Source: G958295645 sp965242735 (lineage in GTDB: Bacteria; Gemmatimonadota; Gemmatimonadetes; Longimicrobiales; Gaopeijiaceae). Taken from it: a DNA stretch of 64,000 nucleotides. Position 1 is the stretch's first letter. Every line of letters begins with the position of its first letter. The stretch covers positions 1,674,001 through 1,738,000 of the forward strand of contig OZ251497.1 of assembly GCA_965242735.1 (NCBI GenBank), read 5' to 3'. Position numbers and translations under genes: made by a program. Positions 33,929 to 43,156 of this stretch are shown in pieces. Below the pieces are notes generated by a model. That model was not told where the DNA came from and did not search any database. It was given only the letters and a program-made list of their open reading frames with translations.

Positions 33929-34527
33929 GAGGCTTGCATCTCCGTTCTTCCGGCCAGCGCTTCGGCGATGGTCGTCTCGTCCACGTATTCCAGGTCGCTG
34001 CCGATGGGAATGCCGCGGGCGAGGCGCGTCACGCGCACCGCGTAGGGGCGGAGCAAGCCCTCCAGGTACACGGCCGTGGCCTCGCCTTCGACGCTCGCGT
34101 TGGTGGCCAGGATCACCTCGCCGGGCCGGCCCTCGCCGCTGCCGATTCGGTCGAGCAGCCGGTCGAACGCCAGCGATTCCGGCCCGACGCCGTCGAGCGG
34201 AGAGAGACGTCCGCCCAAAACGTGAAACAGCCCCTTGTAGCGCCCCGTGCGCTCGATCGCCCCGACTTCGTACGCTTCCTCCACGACGCAAATGACGCTG
34301 CGGTCCCGCCCCGGATCGGCGCACACCGAGCACGTCTCGTCTTCGCAGTAGGCGCCGCAAACCGAACAGGGGCGCACGTGCTCGGCGACCTGGCGCAACG
34401 CCGTCGCGAGCCGCTTCATCTGCTCGTTCGGCCCCTTCACCAGATGAAAGGTCAGCCGGTAGGCGGTCTTGGCGCCGATCCCGGGCAGCCGGCGGAACTC
34501 TCGGGCGAGGCCGTCGATGGACGACAC
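33925..34527 (-). CDS. recR: Recombination mediator RecR
   Basis: RecR acts with RecF/RecO to load RecA on gapped DNA. The 200-residue protein has the helix-hairpin-helix motif (LPGIGAKTAYRLTFHL) at residues 15-30, the C4 zinc finger CSVCGAYCEDETCSVC at about 58-73, and a Toprim domain (VICVVEEAYEVGAIERTG onward). It ends with the conserved RGIPIGSDLEYVDE region. GTG 34527 lies 19 bases after ybaB. The dnaX-ybaB-recR order is universal. Confidence 0.95.
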   Translation of the reverse strand: MSSIDGLAREFRRLPGIGAKTAYRLTFHLVKGPNEQMKRLATALRQVAEHVRPCSVCGAYCEDETCSVCADPGRDRSVICVVEEAYEVGAIERTGRYKGLFHVLGGRLSPLDGVGPESLAFDRLLDRIGSGEGRPGEVILATNASVEGEATAVYLEGLLRPYAVRVTRLARGIPIGSDLEYVDETTIAEALAGRTEMQAS

Positions 34528-34546
34528 GGACCGCCGGGCCCCTGCC

Positions 34547-34882
34547 CTAGAAGAGGCCGGAGAGTCCTGTCGGCAATTGTCCCGCCGCCCGCCGCATGTG
34601 CTCTTCCGAGAAGCCCTTGGCCTTCTTCTGAGCGGCGGACACCGCGGCAATCACCAAGTCCTCGAGCATCTCCGCGTCGTCGGGGTCGATGGCCGCCGGA
34701 TCGATGACGAGCTCGGTCAGGTCGCCCTTGCCCGTGACCCGCGCGGTGACCATGCCTCCGCCCGCGGACGCTTCCAGGACTTCCGACTCCAAGCTTTCCT
34801 GGACCTCCTTGATCCGGTCCTGGAAGGACTGCCCCATCTTCATGAGCTGCTGGATGTTCATGAGCTGTTGGATGTTGTTCAT
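34547..34882 (-). CDS. ybaB: YbaB/EbfC nucleoid-associated protein
   Basis: A 111-residue YbaB-family DNA-binding protein. The N-terminal helix (KMGQSFQDRIKEVQESLES) and core (GGGMVTARVTGKGDLTELVI, IDPDDAEMLEDLVIAA) match the family. The start region is duplicated: MNNIQQL then MNIQQLM, encoded by near-identical 18-21 base units, so two in-frame ATG codons are available. I chose the first at 34882. It lies between dnaX and recR. Confidence 0.9.
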   Translation of the reverse strand: MNNIQQLMNIQQLMKMGQSFQDRIKEVQESLESEVLEASAGGGMVTARVTGKGDLTELVIDPAAIDPDDAEMLEDLVIAAVSAAQKKAKGFSEEHMRRAAGQLPTGLSGLF

Positions 34883-34919
34883 TGGTGTCTTCGTTGCAGG
34901 CCCCCGGCTGGCTGGCCGG

Positions 34920-36926
34920 TCAGTCCGCGATCTCCAGGTCCAACTGGTCGACGGCGGCCTTGAGCGCGGGCGTCTGCTCGATCGCTTCCTGCAATCGGGG
35001 ATCGACGGCGAGGTCGCCGACGTTCGCCGAGTCGCCGGAGCCCTCCGCGCCGTTGCCCGCCTTGAACGTAACTTCGACAGAATCGCGTCCGGAGTGAAGG
35101 GCCAGCGCCTCGTGGAGGGACCGGCGCACGAGCGGGTCTTGCAGCCGGTCGAGCCCCATGCCGGGCGGCACCGCCACTTCCAGGCGTCCCTCGCGCTCGG
35201 CCACCGACGCGCCCTGGAGGAACGCGCCGAGCCCTGCCGGAAGGATTCCCCGCGTCGCCACGACCTTGCCCCACGCGACGGCAAGCGACTGCTGCGAGCG
35301 GGCAGGCGCCGCGGCAGAGGACGCTCCGTCTTCGGGAGCGCCGGTCGCGGCCGGCGTGGCCGAGTGGGAGGAGGCGGCACGCGAGGACGCCGGGCGCGCT
35401 CTCCGGGGCGTCCTGCCGGCGGGGGCGCTGGGCCCTTCCGGCGCGGCCGAACTCGAGGAGGCGGCAGGAGAGGAGGCCAGGCGCGCTTTCCGGGGCGTCC
35501 GGCCAGTGGGAACGCTGGGCGCTTCCGGCTCGCCTGGCCCGCCCGAACGCGAGGACGCGGCCGAACGCGACTTCGGCGCCGCCTTGCCTTGCGGGGCCGC
35601 GGGGCCGCCGGTCGCGGCAGTGCGCGAGGACGCCCGTCCGTCCGCCTTCGGCGCCGACCTGTCTGGGGCGTCCGACCTGCCCTGCCCGGCCCGCCGGCCC
35701 GAACTTGCCGACCTCGCCGCCGCGGTGCCGGCCCCGGCGCCGGCCGAGGCGTCTTGGCGAGACGCGGCGGGCTGGCCCCCCAGGGCCTGAATCACCTCTT
35801 CGAGCTCCACGGTCCGGTCCAGGTAGCTCATGCGCAGCAGCAGCATCTCGACGAGGAGGCGCGGCTGCCCGGTGCGTCGCAGGCTGCCGTCGATCTCCAG
35901 GTCCCCGGCCATCGAGAGCATCCGCAGGAGGTCTCCGGGAGCGAAGCAGCCCGCCGCGTCGCGGTAGGCGCCGAGCGACTGCGCGTCCATCTCGCCGCCG
36001 GTCTGGGACGCGCCGCCCACGGCCAGCTGGAGTAGCAGGCGAATCCGCTCCACGAGCCCTCGGTAGAACTCCACGGGGTCGTAGCCCTCGTCGACCAGCT
36101 GGTCCATGAAGCCGAAGACGTCGCCGTGCCGGCGATCCGCGACGACGCCGAACAACGTCAGGTAGCGCTCCTCGGGCACGACGCCCAGCACGCGCACGAC
36201 GGTCTCGGCGGCCAGCTTGCCGTCCGACAGCGCGAGCACCTGGTCGAGCAGCGAGAGCCCGTCGCGCATTCCGCCGTTCGCCCGGCGAGCAATGGCCCCG
36301 AGCGCCTCGTCGGAGTAGCCGAGCCCTTCGGCGTCGAGCACTTGGCGCAGGCGCGCGACGATGTCGGCCGCGCCGATGCGCCGAAAGTCGAAGCGCTGGC
36401 AGCGAGACAGGATCGGCGGGGCGGTCTGCTCGATCTTGCGGACCTCCGTCGTGGCGAACACGAAGACGACCCTGGGCGGGGGCTCCTCGAGAATCTTCAG
36501 CAGCGCGTTCCACGCCTCTCTCGTGAGCATGTGCGCCTCGTCGAGGATGTAGACCTTGTGGCGGCCCTCCCCGGACGGAGCGTAGGTCGCGCGCTGGCGC
36601 AGGTCGCGGGCGTCGTCCACGCCGCGATTGGACGCGGCGTCGATCTCCACGACGTCCAGCGAAGTCTGGCCGGCCCAGATGCGCTCGCATTCCTCGCATT
36701 CTCCGCAGGGCTCGCCTTCGGCCGCGCGCGTCGTGCAGTTGAGCGCCATGGCCAGCACGCGGGCCAGCGTCGTCTTGCCGACGCCGCGCGGGCCGCAGAA
36801 GAGGTACGCGTGCCCCACCCGGTCCCCGGACACCGCCCGCCGGAGCGTGTCCGACACGTGCTCCTGCGTCGCCACTTCGCCGAACCGGCGCGGCCTGTAC
36901 TTTCGGGCTAGGGCGAGATGCGGCAC
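34920..36926 (-). CDS. dnaX: DNA polymerase III subunits gamma and tau
   Basis: DnaX is the clamp-loader ATPase. The 668-residue protein has the Walker A GPRGVGKTTL, the C4 zinc module (CTTRAAEGEPCGECEEC), Walker B DEAHMLTREAWNALLK and sensor SRCQRFDFRRI. Residues 375-560 are a low-complexity Ala/Ser/Pro/Arg linker with loosely repeated GRTPRKARLASSPAASSSS units. A C-terminal tau-like domain closes the protein. I chose GTG 36926 (VPHLALARKYRP), where homology begins. It lies upstream of ybaB and recR. Confidence 0.94.
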   Translation of the reverse strand: MPHLALARKYRPRRFGEVATQEHVSDTLRRAVSGDRVGHAYLFCGPRGVGKTTLARVLAMALNCTTRAAEGEPCGECEECERIWAGQTSLDVVEIDAASNRGVDDARDLRQRATYAPSGEGRHKVYILDEAHMLTREAWNALLKILEEPPPRVVFVFATTEVRKIEQTAPPILSRCQRFDFRRIGAADIVARLRQVLDAEGLGYSDEALGAIARRANGGMRDGLSLLDQVLALSDGKLAAETVVRVLGVVPEERYLTLFGVVADRRHGDVFGFMDQLVDEGYDPVEFYRGLVERIRLLLQLAVGGASQTGGEMDAQSLGAYRDAAGCFAPGDLLRMLSMAGDLEIDGSLRRTGQPRLLVEMLLLRMSYLDRTVELEEVIQALGGQPAASRQDASAGAGAGTAAARSASSGRRAGQGRSDAPDRSAPKADGRASSRTAATGGPAAPQGKAAPKSRSAASSRSGGPGEPEAPSVPTGRTPRKARLASSPAASSSSAAPEGPSAPAGRTPRRARPASSRAASSHSATPAATGAPEDGASSAAAPARSQQSLAVAWGKVVATRGILPAGLGAFLQGASVAEREGRLEVAVPPGMGLDRLQDPLVRRSLHEALALHSGRDSVEVTFKAGNGAEGSGDSANVGDLAVDPRLQEAIEQTPALKAAVDQLDLEIAD

Positions 36927-37067
36927 GGCGCCCTCTCGAGGGGCAACAGGAAGGCGAAGCGCCCCAGGCACTCCGCGGCCACGCTCGCCACGCTTACCGC
37001 TGCTGCCGGCAAGGCCCTGACGGGTTTCGCGGGCTCCCGTCCCACGGACCTGGGGCGCAAGAAGAAG

Positions 37068-37457
37068 CTAACACATGCCGGGCCGCCAAGCGTCCGGCAC
37101 GTGGTCGATGCGGACGCGGCCGCCGACCGTCGTGACAGCCAAGGCGTCGAAGCGGTACTCGGCGCCGGGCGGCCCGTGGGCGCGGATCCACCGCCGCGCC
37201 GCCGCCTCGACCGCGCGCCGCTTGGCACGCCCGATCGGTTCCAGCGGCGTGCCCCCCGAGGTCGTGGTCCGCGTCTTGACTTCGACGAACGCCACGACGC
37301 CGTCGCGAGCCGCGATCACGTCGATCTCCTTCGGTCCGGCCCGGTAGTTCCTCGCCAGCACGGTCCAGCCGCGCGCCGCCAAGTGCTCCGCCGCCAAGTC
37401 CTCGCCGCGCCGCCCGGTCGCCCACTTGTCCGCGCTCGCCTTGCCCGCAGGCGGCAT
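37068..37457 (-). CDS. yraN: YraN/UPF0102 family nuclease-fold protein
   Basis: A 129-residue UPF0102 protein with a restriction-endonuclease-like fold. Motifs are TGRRGEDLAAEHLAARGW, ARNYRAGPKEIDVIA and VVAFVEVKTRT, giving the D-(x)n-ExK pattern with Asp in EIDVI and Glu/Lys in VEVKTR. Its activity is not established across the family. ATG 37457 overlaps the aroF stop by one base (TGATG). A 141-base gap separates it from dnaX. Confidence 0.9.
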   Translation of the reverse strand: MPPAGKASADKWATGRRGEDLAAEHLAARGWTVLARNYRAGPKEIDVIAARDGVVAFVEVKTRTTTSGGTPLEPIGRAKRRAVEAAARRWIRAHGPPGAEYRFDALAVTTVGGRVRIDHVPDAWRPGMC

Positions 37458-38647
37458 CAGCCCGGCGGCCGCCCGTCCCGGCGGCGGTCTTCCCGCCCGG
37501 CTCGGTCGAGGTCTTCCCCGCCCGCCCGGCCCGCCTGGTTCGGCGGCGAAGGAACTTCTGGGTCGACGTCGAGAGGGGCAGGCGCGTGAAGGTCGCCCGC
37601 CCGGCCCGCCCGGTTCGGCGGCGAAGGAACGGCCAAGCGGCGGCCGATGGCGGCGGCGATGGCGGCGCACTGGTCCATCAGCTCGCCGAACTGCTCCGGG
37701 AAGAGGCTCTGGGCGCCGTCGGACAGCGCTTCGGGCGGATTCGGGTGCACCTCCACGACGAGGCCGTCGGCGCCGGCCGCCACGGCGGCTCTGGCCATCG
37801 GCGTGACCTTGGTGCGCACGCCCGTGCCGTGGCTGGGATCGGCGACGATGGGAAGGTGCGTGAGGGACTTGACCAGGGGGATGGCCGTGAGGTCCAGCAG
37901 GTTGCGGGTGGACTGGTCGAAGCTTCGGACCCCCCGCTCGCAGAGCGCGACGGCGGCGTTGCCTTCGCTCAGCAGGTACTCGGCGGCGAGCAGCAGCTCC
38001 GTGATCGTGGCCGACATGCCGCGCTTCAGAAGCACGGGCTTGCCGGCGCGCCCGGCGCAACGCAGGAGCCGGTAGTTCTGCATGTTTCGGGCGCCGATCT
38101 GAATGACGTCCGCGTACTCGGCCACCTGCGCCGCGCTCTCCGAATCGACCGCTTCGGTGACGATGGCCAAGCCGGTCCGCTCGCGCGCCTCCGCGAGGTG
38201 CTCGAGGCCCTTCTCGCCCAAGCCCTGGAACGAATAGGGCGACGTGCGCGGCTTGAACGCGCCTCCTCGCAGCACCGTCGCGCCCATTTCCCGCACTTGC
38301 GCCGCCACGTCGAGAATCTGCTCGCGGCTCTCGACGGCGCACGGCCCCGCCATCACCACGACCTCCTTCTGGCCGAGCCGGACGCCGTTGCCGAGCTCGA
38401 TCACGGTGTCCTCGTCGCGCCACTCCCGCGACACCTGCTTGTAGGGCTTGCTGACCTTGATGACCTCGCGGACGCCGGGCAGCCCTTCGAGCCGCGCGGA
38501 GTCGATGCGGCCGTCGTTGCCGACCAAGCCGATGGCGGTCCGCTGCTTGCCCGGCATCGGCTTCGCCCCGTAGCCCATGGTCTCGATGGTGTCCACCACG
38601 CGCTGGATCTCGCCGGGCGTGGCGCGGTGGTTCATGACGATCAGCAT
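37457..38647 (-). CDS. aroF: 3-deoxy-7-phosphoheptulonate synthase, type I-beta
   Basis: DAHP synthase commits erythrose 4-phosphate and PEP to the shikimate pathway. An N-terminal ferredoxin-like regulatory domain (VMNHRATPGEIQRVVDTIE) of about 80 residues precedes the barrel, as in the Thermotoga/Bacillus type I-beta enzymes. Barrel motifs are MAGPCAVESREQI, FKPRTSPYSFQGLG, PVLLKRGMSATI, LPIVADPSHGTG and VEVHPNPPEALSDG. The protein carries a C-terminal extension after residue 330 built from two near-identical 25-residue repeats (VPSPPNRAGRAGD, VPSPPNQAGRAGG). Start ATG 38647 lies in a 44-bp tandem duplication. Confidence 0.92.
   Translation of the reverse strand: MLIVMNHRATPGEIQRVVDTIETMGYGAKPMPGKQRTAIGLVGNDGRIDSARLEGLPGVREVIKVSKPYKQVSREWRDEDTVIELGNGVRLGQKEVVVMAGPCAVESREQILDVAAQVREMGATVLRGGAFKPRTSPYSFQGLGEKGLEHLAEARERTGLAIVTEAVDSESAAQVAEYADVIQIGARNMQNYRLLRCAGRAGKPVLLKRGMSATITELLLAAEYLLSEGNAAVALCERGVRSFDQSTRNLLDLTAIPLVKSLTHLPIVADPSHGTGVRTKVTPMARAAVAAGADGLVVEVHPNPPEALSDGAQSLFPEQFGELMDQCAAIAAAIGRRLAVPSPPNRAGRAGDLHAPAPLDVDPEVPSPPNQAGRAGGEDLDRAGREDRRRDGRPPG
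37519..37630 (-). repeat. Two 37-bp direct repeats in the aroF C-terminal extension
   Basis: CGCCCGCCCGGCCCGCCTGG and the following 17 bases at 37519-37555 recur at 37594-37630 with one mismatch. The offset is 75 bases, exactly 25 codons, so both copies encode the same peptide (PSPPN[QR]AGRAG). Confidence 0.92.
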
Positions 38648-38719
38648 GGTCGTGCTTCGGTCAGGCGGCGGTGGTTCATGACGGTCGGCATGGTCGCGCT
38701 TCGGTCAGGCGGCGGTGGT
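38624..38719. repeat. 44-bp tandem duplication spanning the smc stop and aroF start
   Basis: A 44-base unit (beginning GCGGTGGTTCATGACG) is present at 38624-38667 and 38668-38711, and a third copy begins at 38712. It carries the smc stop codon and the aroF start codon, so extra stop/start copies now separate the two genes. Confidence 0.9.
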
Positions 38720-41700
38720 CCCCGCGTCCTGGTCGGCGTCCAGCTGCACGCCGACCAGGGACGACACGCCGGGCTCCTCCATCGTCACTCCGTAGATCCA
38801 GTCGGCGGCCTCGATGGTGCGCGGATTGTGCGTGACCACGACGAACTGCGTCTCCGACTTGAAGGACTCGAGCAGGCGAATGAAGCGGACGATGTTGGCC
38901 TCGTCCAAGGGCGCGTCCACTTCGTCCAGGAAGCAGAACAGGCTGGGCCGGTAGAGATAGATGGCGAAGAGGAGCGACAGCGCGGTCAGCGCGCGTTCGC
39001 CGCCGGACAGCAGGTCGATGCGCTGCGTCCGCTTTCCCATCGGCGCCGCGTGGATCTCCACCGGCGACTCCAGCGGATCGTCGGGATCGGCCAGCCAGAG
39101 ATCGGCCTCGCCGCCGCTGAAGAGCCGCATGAAGGTGCGGCGAAAATGCTCCCGAATGGCTTCGAAGGTGGTGTTGAAGAGCTCCGTGGCCTTGGCGTTG
39201 ACGCCGCGCACGGCGGCGCGCAGGTCGTCGCGCGCCGCGGCCAGGTCGTCGCGCTGGCGCTCCATGAAGTCCAGCCGCTCCTTCTCTTCGGCGTGCTCTT
39301 CCACCGCGAGCATGTTGACGGGCCCCAGGCGGGCCAGCCGTCCCACGATGTCGTCCAGCTCGGCCGAGAGCTCCTCGGGGTCCCCTTGCGCAGGCTCGTT
39401 CTCGGCGAGGAGGGCGTCGAGCGGGCGGCCCCATTCCGCCGCCAGGCGCTCGCCGATCCGGCCCGTCTCGTTGGAGAGGCCTTGGCGCTCCAGCTCGAGC
39501 TCGTGCCGGCGGTCGGCGGCCTTGCGCTCTGCGCCGCGCACCTCGCGCAGCTGCCGTTCCAAGCCGGCTTCCGATTCGCGGGCTTGGTCGAGGACGTGGT
39601 CGCGCTCGGACAGGGCGGCGCTCGCTCGGTCGCGTTGGCCGAACAGTCCCTCCAGCTCGCCCTGCCCCTCCTTGGACGCCTCGGCCAGACGCGCGACTTC
39701 GGCTTCCAGCTCGGCCGCTTCGGCTTGGAGTTCGGCAATTCGGCCGGCCGTGCGCTCGGCGACGCCCTCCGTGTCCGACAACCGGCCCTCGAGCCGCTCG
39801 CACGCGCTCTCGGCGCGGGTGGCGCGGATCGCCGCCTCCGCCTGCGCGTCGCGAACCGCCTCCCAAGCCGTCTCCGCGGCGCGGAGCTCCTCCCGCCGAC
39901 CGTCCGTCTCGTCGGCCAAGAGCCGCTCCTCGCCGGTGGCCGCCTCGATCTCTTCGCCGGCGGTCCGCTCCCGGTCCACCGCCTGCGCCCGGGCCTCCCG
40001 GGCCGCTTGCCGGCGTCGCGCGATCTCCTTCTGGTGCCGGCCGACCCGTTCATGCTCGTCCGAGCGGGCTGCCGCGTCGGCCTGCACGGAGCGCGCGTCG
40101 TCGCGGGCCTTCAGCAAACGTTCCGACGCCCTTTCTGCATCGGACTCCTTAACTGCTTGCTTTTTTTCGATTTGCATGCGCTGGTTTTGAGCGATTTCTA
40201 GGTCGCTGCGGAGCTGACCGAGCTTGGACTCCAGCGATTCCAAGTGGACGGCGCGTTCCAGCGGCCCGGCGGTGCCGTGGCGGGGCGCCAGATGAATCGC
40301 CCCCAGCGGATCGGTCCAGACCACCGGCGTTCCGGGCGCCGAGCGGACTCCCACCTCTAGACCCTCCACTTTCGCACCGCCGGGCGGCGCGGCACGGGCT
40401 CGCACTCCGCCGAGGACCGCCTTCGCCCAGGCGGCCCCCGCCCCGCTCGCCGAGACGCCGGGCGGCAACGGTCCAGGGGACGCCGGCGCGTCCTCGGCAG
40501 GAAGAAGGATCAAGCCCTTGGAGCGGTCCGGCGCCTTGCGGTACCATTCCAGCACGGCTTCCGCGTCGCCGACCTCTCCGATCACCAGCGCGGAGCCCAG
40601 AGCGCCCAGAGCCTCGTCGACGATCCGGACGTCCGCCTCCGCGCCGCCGACGCTGACGAAGTCGGACAGCAGTCCACGGACGCGTCCGGGCAAGGCCGCC
40701 GCCGCCGCCCGCGCCTCCGCGTCCCCCTCGGCCTCCGCCGCTCGCCGCAGCCCGGCCGCTTCCGCCGCAAGCCCCGCGCTCTCGGACTCCAGGCTTATCT
40801 CGCGCTCGCGCGCCTCCGCCAGCCGTTCTCGCGCGCGGGCCAAGGTCTTGCGAGCCCCGTCCGCCTCGGCCGCGGCTTTCTCGGCCTTGCGCGCCATCTC
40901 GACGCTCTGCCGGGCGAACAGATCGCCTTGGGCGCGCAGCTCCTTCAAGGCCATGGCCCCGGCGGCCTCCTCCTCGGTCAGCTTGGCGTGCTGCCGCTCG
41001 GCCTCGCCGGCCTGGTTGCGGGCGCTCTCCCGGTCGCCCTGAAGCTGCGCCAGACGGCGGGCCAAGTCCCTTCCCCGCTCCTCCAGCACGGCCATCGCGG
41101 CCCGCGCCTCCTGCAACCGGCCGCCGGCCTCGTCCGACGCGGCGCGCCGCGCGGCCAGGTCCGACGCGGCCGCCTTCAGCGACGCCCGTTGCTCGGCGAG
41201 CTCCTCGCGCAACGAAGCCGCGTTCGCGGACGAACTCGTCCGGAGGTCCTCCAGCCCGGCCAGCTCCTCCCCGACTTGGCCCAGCCGGCGCTGTCCCGCC
41301 TCGATCTGCACGGCCGCCACGGCCGTCTCCTTCTCGACGCGAGCCAGCTCCGCTCGGGCCTGGTCCAGAGCCTGGGCCGCGCCGGACCGGGCCTTCTCCG
41401 CGTCGACGCGCTGAAGCCGGGCGCGCTCCAGACCGGCCTCGGCGGCGGCCAGCTGCGCCTCGGCCGCGGCGCTCTCGCCCCGGCCGGACTGGAGTTCGGC
41501 GTCGATGCGCGCCAAGCGTTCCTTCAGGTCCGACGTCCGGTGAACCGCCACGGCCAGCTCCACGACCAGCCGCCGGGCGCGCATGTCCTTCCAGCGTTGC
41601 GCCTTGCCTCTCTGGCGAGCCAGCGAGCGCACCTTCGAGCGCACTTCCTCGATCACCGTCTCGACCCGCTGCAGGTCCGCGTCGGACGCCTCCAGGCGGC

Positions 41701-42235
41701 GCAGCGCCGTCCGGCGGCGGTCCTTGTACTTGCCGATGCCCGCCGCTTCCTCGAACAGCGCGCGCCGCTCCTCGGCCCGCCCCGAGAGGATCGCGTCGAT
41801 CATGCGGGCTTCGATCACGGAGTATCCGCCGGCGCCCAGGCCGGCGTCGCGGCACAGGTCCACGACGTCGCGCAGCCGGCAGGGCGTCCGGTTGATCCGG
41901 TACTCGCTGCCCCCGTCGCGGTACACCGTCCGGCTGAGCTCGACTTCCTCGAAGGGCACGGGAAGCGCGCCGTCCTCGTTGGCGAGGAGCAGGGAGACCG
42001 ACGCCCGGCCCACGGGCCTGCGCGACACCGTGCCCTGGAAGATCGCCTCTTCCATGCGGGCGCCGCGGATGGCCGTCGGACGCTGCTCGCCCAAGACCCA
42101 CCGCACGGCGTCCACGATGTTCGACTTGCCGCAGCCGTTCGGACCCACGACCGCGGTGATGCCCTCGTGGAACTTCACCGTCGTCGAGTCCGGGAACGAC
42201 TTGAAGCCCTGCATCTTCAGGGACCGGAGTCTCAC
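38705..42235 (-). CDS. smc: Chromosome segregation protein SMC
   Basis: SMC is the ATPase of the condensin complex. The 1176-residue protein has the Walker A GPNGCGKSNIVDAVRWVLGE at residues 32-51, long Ala/Arg/Glu-rich coiled coils from about 165 to 500 and 650 to 1000, a hinge near 505-650 (LPGRVRGLLSDFVSVGGAEA; LVIGEVGDAEAVL), and the C-terminal signature LLSGGERALTALSLL with Walker B FCFLDEVDAPLDEAN. Start GTG 42235 has GGAGGGG upstream. scpA/scpB are not in the window. It is preceded by rsfS after 82 bases. Confidence 0.95.
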   Translation of the reverse strand: MRLRSLKMQGFKSFPDSTTVKFHEGITAVVGPNGCGKSNIVDAVRWVLGEQRPTAIRGARMEEAIFQGTVSRRPVGRASVSLLLANEDGALPVPFEEVELSRTVYRDGGSEYRINRTPCRLRDVVDLCRDAGLGAGGYSVIEARMIDAILSGRAEERRALFEEAAGIGKYKDRRRTALRRLEASDADLQRVETVIEEVRSKVRSLARQRGKAQRWKDMRARRLVVELAVAVHRTSDLKERLARIDAELQSGRGESAAAEAQLAAAEAGLERARLQRVDAEKARSGAAQALDQARAELARVEKETAVAAVQIEAGQRRLGQVGEELAGLEDLRTSSSANAASLREELAEQRASLKAAASDLAARRAASDEAGGRLQEARAAMAVLEERGRDLARRLAQLQGDRESARNQAGEAERQHAKLTEEEAAGAMALKELRAQGDLFARQSVEMARKAEKAAAEADGARKTLARARERLAEAREREISLESESAGLAAEAAGLRRAAEAEGDAEARAAAAALPGRVRGLLSDFVSVGGAEADVRIVDEALGALGSALVIGEVGDAEAVLEWYRKAPDRSKGLILLPAEDAPASPGPLPPGVSASGAGAAWAKAVLGGVRARAAPPGGAKVEGLEVGVRSAPGTPVVWTDPLGAIHLAPRHGTAGPLERAVHLESLESKLGQLRSDLEIAQNQRMQIEKKQAVKESDAERASERLLKARDDARSVQADAAARSDEHERVGRHQKEIARRRQAAREARAQAVDRERTAGEEIEAATGEERLLADETDGRREELRAAETAWEAVRDAQAEAAIRATRAESACERLEGRLSDTEGVAERTAGRIAELQAEAAELEAEVARLAEASKEGQGELEGLFGQRDRASAALSERDHVLDQARESEAGLERQLREVRGAERKAADRRHELELERQGLSNETGRIGERLAAEWGRPLDALLAENEPAQGDPEELSAELDDIVGRLARLGPVNMLAVEEHAEEKERLDFMERQRDDLAAARDDLRAAVRGVNAKATELFNTTFEAIREHFRRTFMRLFSGGEADLWLADPDDPLESPVEIHAAPMGKRTQRIDLLSGGERALTALSLLFAIYLYRPSLFCFLDEVDAPLDEANIVRFIRLLESFKSETQFVVVTHNPRTIEAADWIYGVTMEEPGVSSLVGVQLDADQDAGTTAA

Positions 42236-42317
42236 GAGCCCCTCCGGCGAAGCGGGACCGCGGCGGCGGCGATCCCGGTCCGCGAGCCTTCGGGCCCGTC
42301 CTCGAGGCGCGGGCGGC

Positions 42318-42683
42318 TCACACGTCTTCCACGACGACCGTCTTCGCGTCCCCCCAGAGATGTTCCAGCTGGTAGTACTCGCGCACGACGGGCTGGAAGA
42401 CGTGGACCACGTAGTCGATGTAGTCGACCAGCACCCACCGGCCCTGCTCCAGCCCCTCGACGCTGTCGGGCGCCTGGCCGTCGCGCTTGGAGGAATCGAT
42501 GACGTGCTCCGCGATGGTGCGCGCATGGACGTCGGAGCGGCCCGTGGCGATCACGAAGAAGTCGGTGACGGAAGACAGGTCGCGCAGGTCCATCACGGTC
42601 ACGTCCTGCGCCTTGCGGTCCAGCGCGCAACGGACGGCGTTTCGCACCCGGGGCCTCATGCCCGACTTCAGCGCCTCGGTCAC
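42318..42683 (-). CDS. rsfS: Ribosomal silencing factor
   Basis: RsfS binds L14 and blocks subunit joining under starvation. The 121-residue protein shows VMDLRDLSSVTDFFVIATG, SDVHARTIAEHV, GRWVLVDYIDYVVHVFQPVVREYYQLEHLW, the complete family pattern. The start is GTG 42683 (VTEALKSG). It lies 13 bases after rplI, so it is in the same transcript as the ribosomal protein genes. Confidence 0.93.
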   Translation of the reverse strand: MTEALKSGMRPRVRNAVRCALDRKAQDVTVMDLRDLSSVTDFFVIATGRSDVHARTIAEHVIDSSKRDGQAPDSVEGLEQGRWVLVDYIDYVVHVFQPVVREYYQLEHLWGDAKTVVVEDV

Positions 42684-42696
42684 GCGCCGACGAACG

Positions 42697-43152
42697 TCAA
42701 TCCGCTTCGGCCTCCACGACGACGCCGATCTCGGCGGTCACTTCCGCGTGCAGCCGAAGGGAAGCCCGGCGCTCGCCCACCGTCTTGATGGGCTCCGCCA
42801 GCTGGAGCGTCCGCGAATCGAGGCGGAAGTCGATGCCGGAGTCGTGCACCGCGTCGAGGATGTCCTTGGCGCCGACCGAGCCGAAGAGTCGTCCCGCCTC
42901 GCCGGCCTTGGCGGAGATCGTGACGACCAGGCCTTCCAGCCGGGCCGCGCGCCGCTTGGCCTCCAGGTAGTTCTTGCGGGCTTCCTCGGCGCTGCGCCGG
43001 CGTTCCTCCTCGATCGCCCGGATGTTGGCGGGCGACGCCACGCTGGCCAGGCCCTGGGGCACCAGATAGTTGCGGGCGAAGCCCGGCTTGACCGTCAGCA
43101 CCTCGCCCGCCTCGCCCAGCTTGGGCACCCGCTTGCGCAACACGACCTTCAT
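42697..43152 (-). CDS. rplI: 50S ribosomal protein L9
   Basis: L9, 151 residues. The N-terminal domain starts MKVVLRKRVPKLGEAGEVLTVKPG with the conserved ARNYLVPQGLAS motif; a connecting helix (EEERRRSAEEARKNYLEAKR) and C-terminal domain (RLFGSVGAKDILDAV) follow. ATG 43152 is 4 bases after the stop of the S6-S18 frame. Confidence 0.96.
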   Translation of the reverse strand: MKVVLRKRVPKLGEAGEVLTVKPGFARNYLVPQGLASVASPANIRAIEEERRRSAEEARKNYLEAKRRAARLEGLVVTISAKAGEAGRLFGSVGAKDILDAVHDSGIDFRLDSRTLQLAEPIKTVGERRASLRLHAEVTAEIGVVVEAEAD

Positions 43153-43156
43153 GGCG

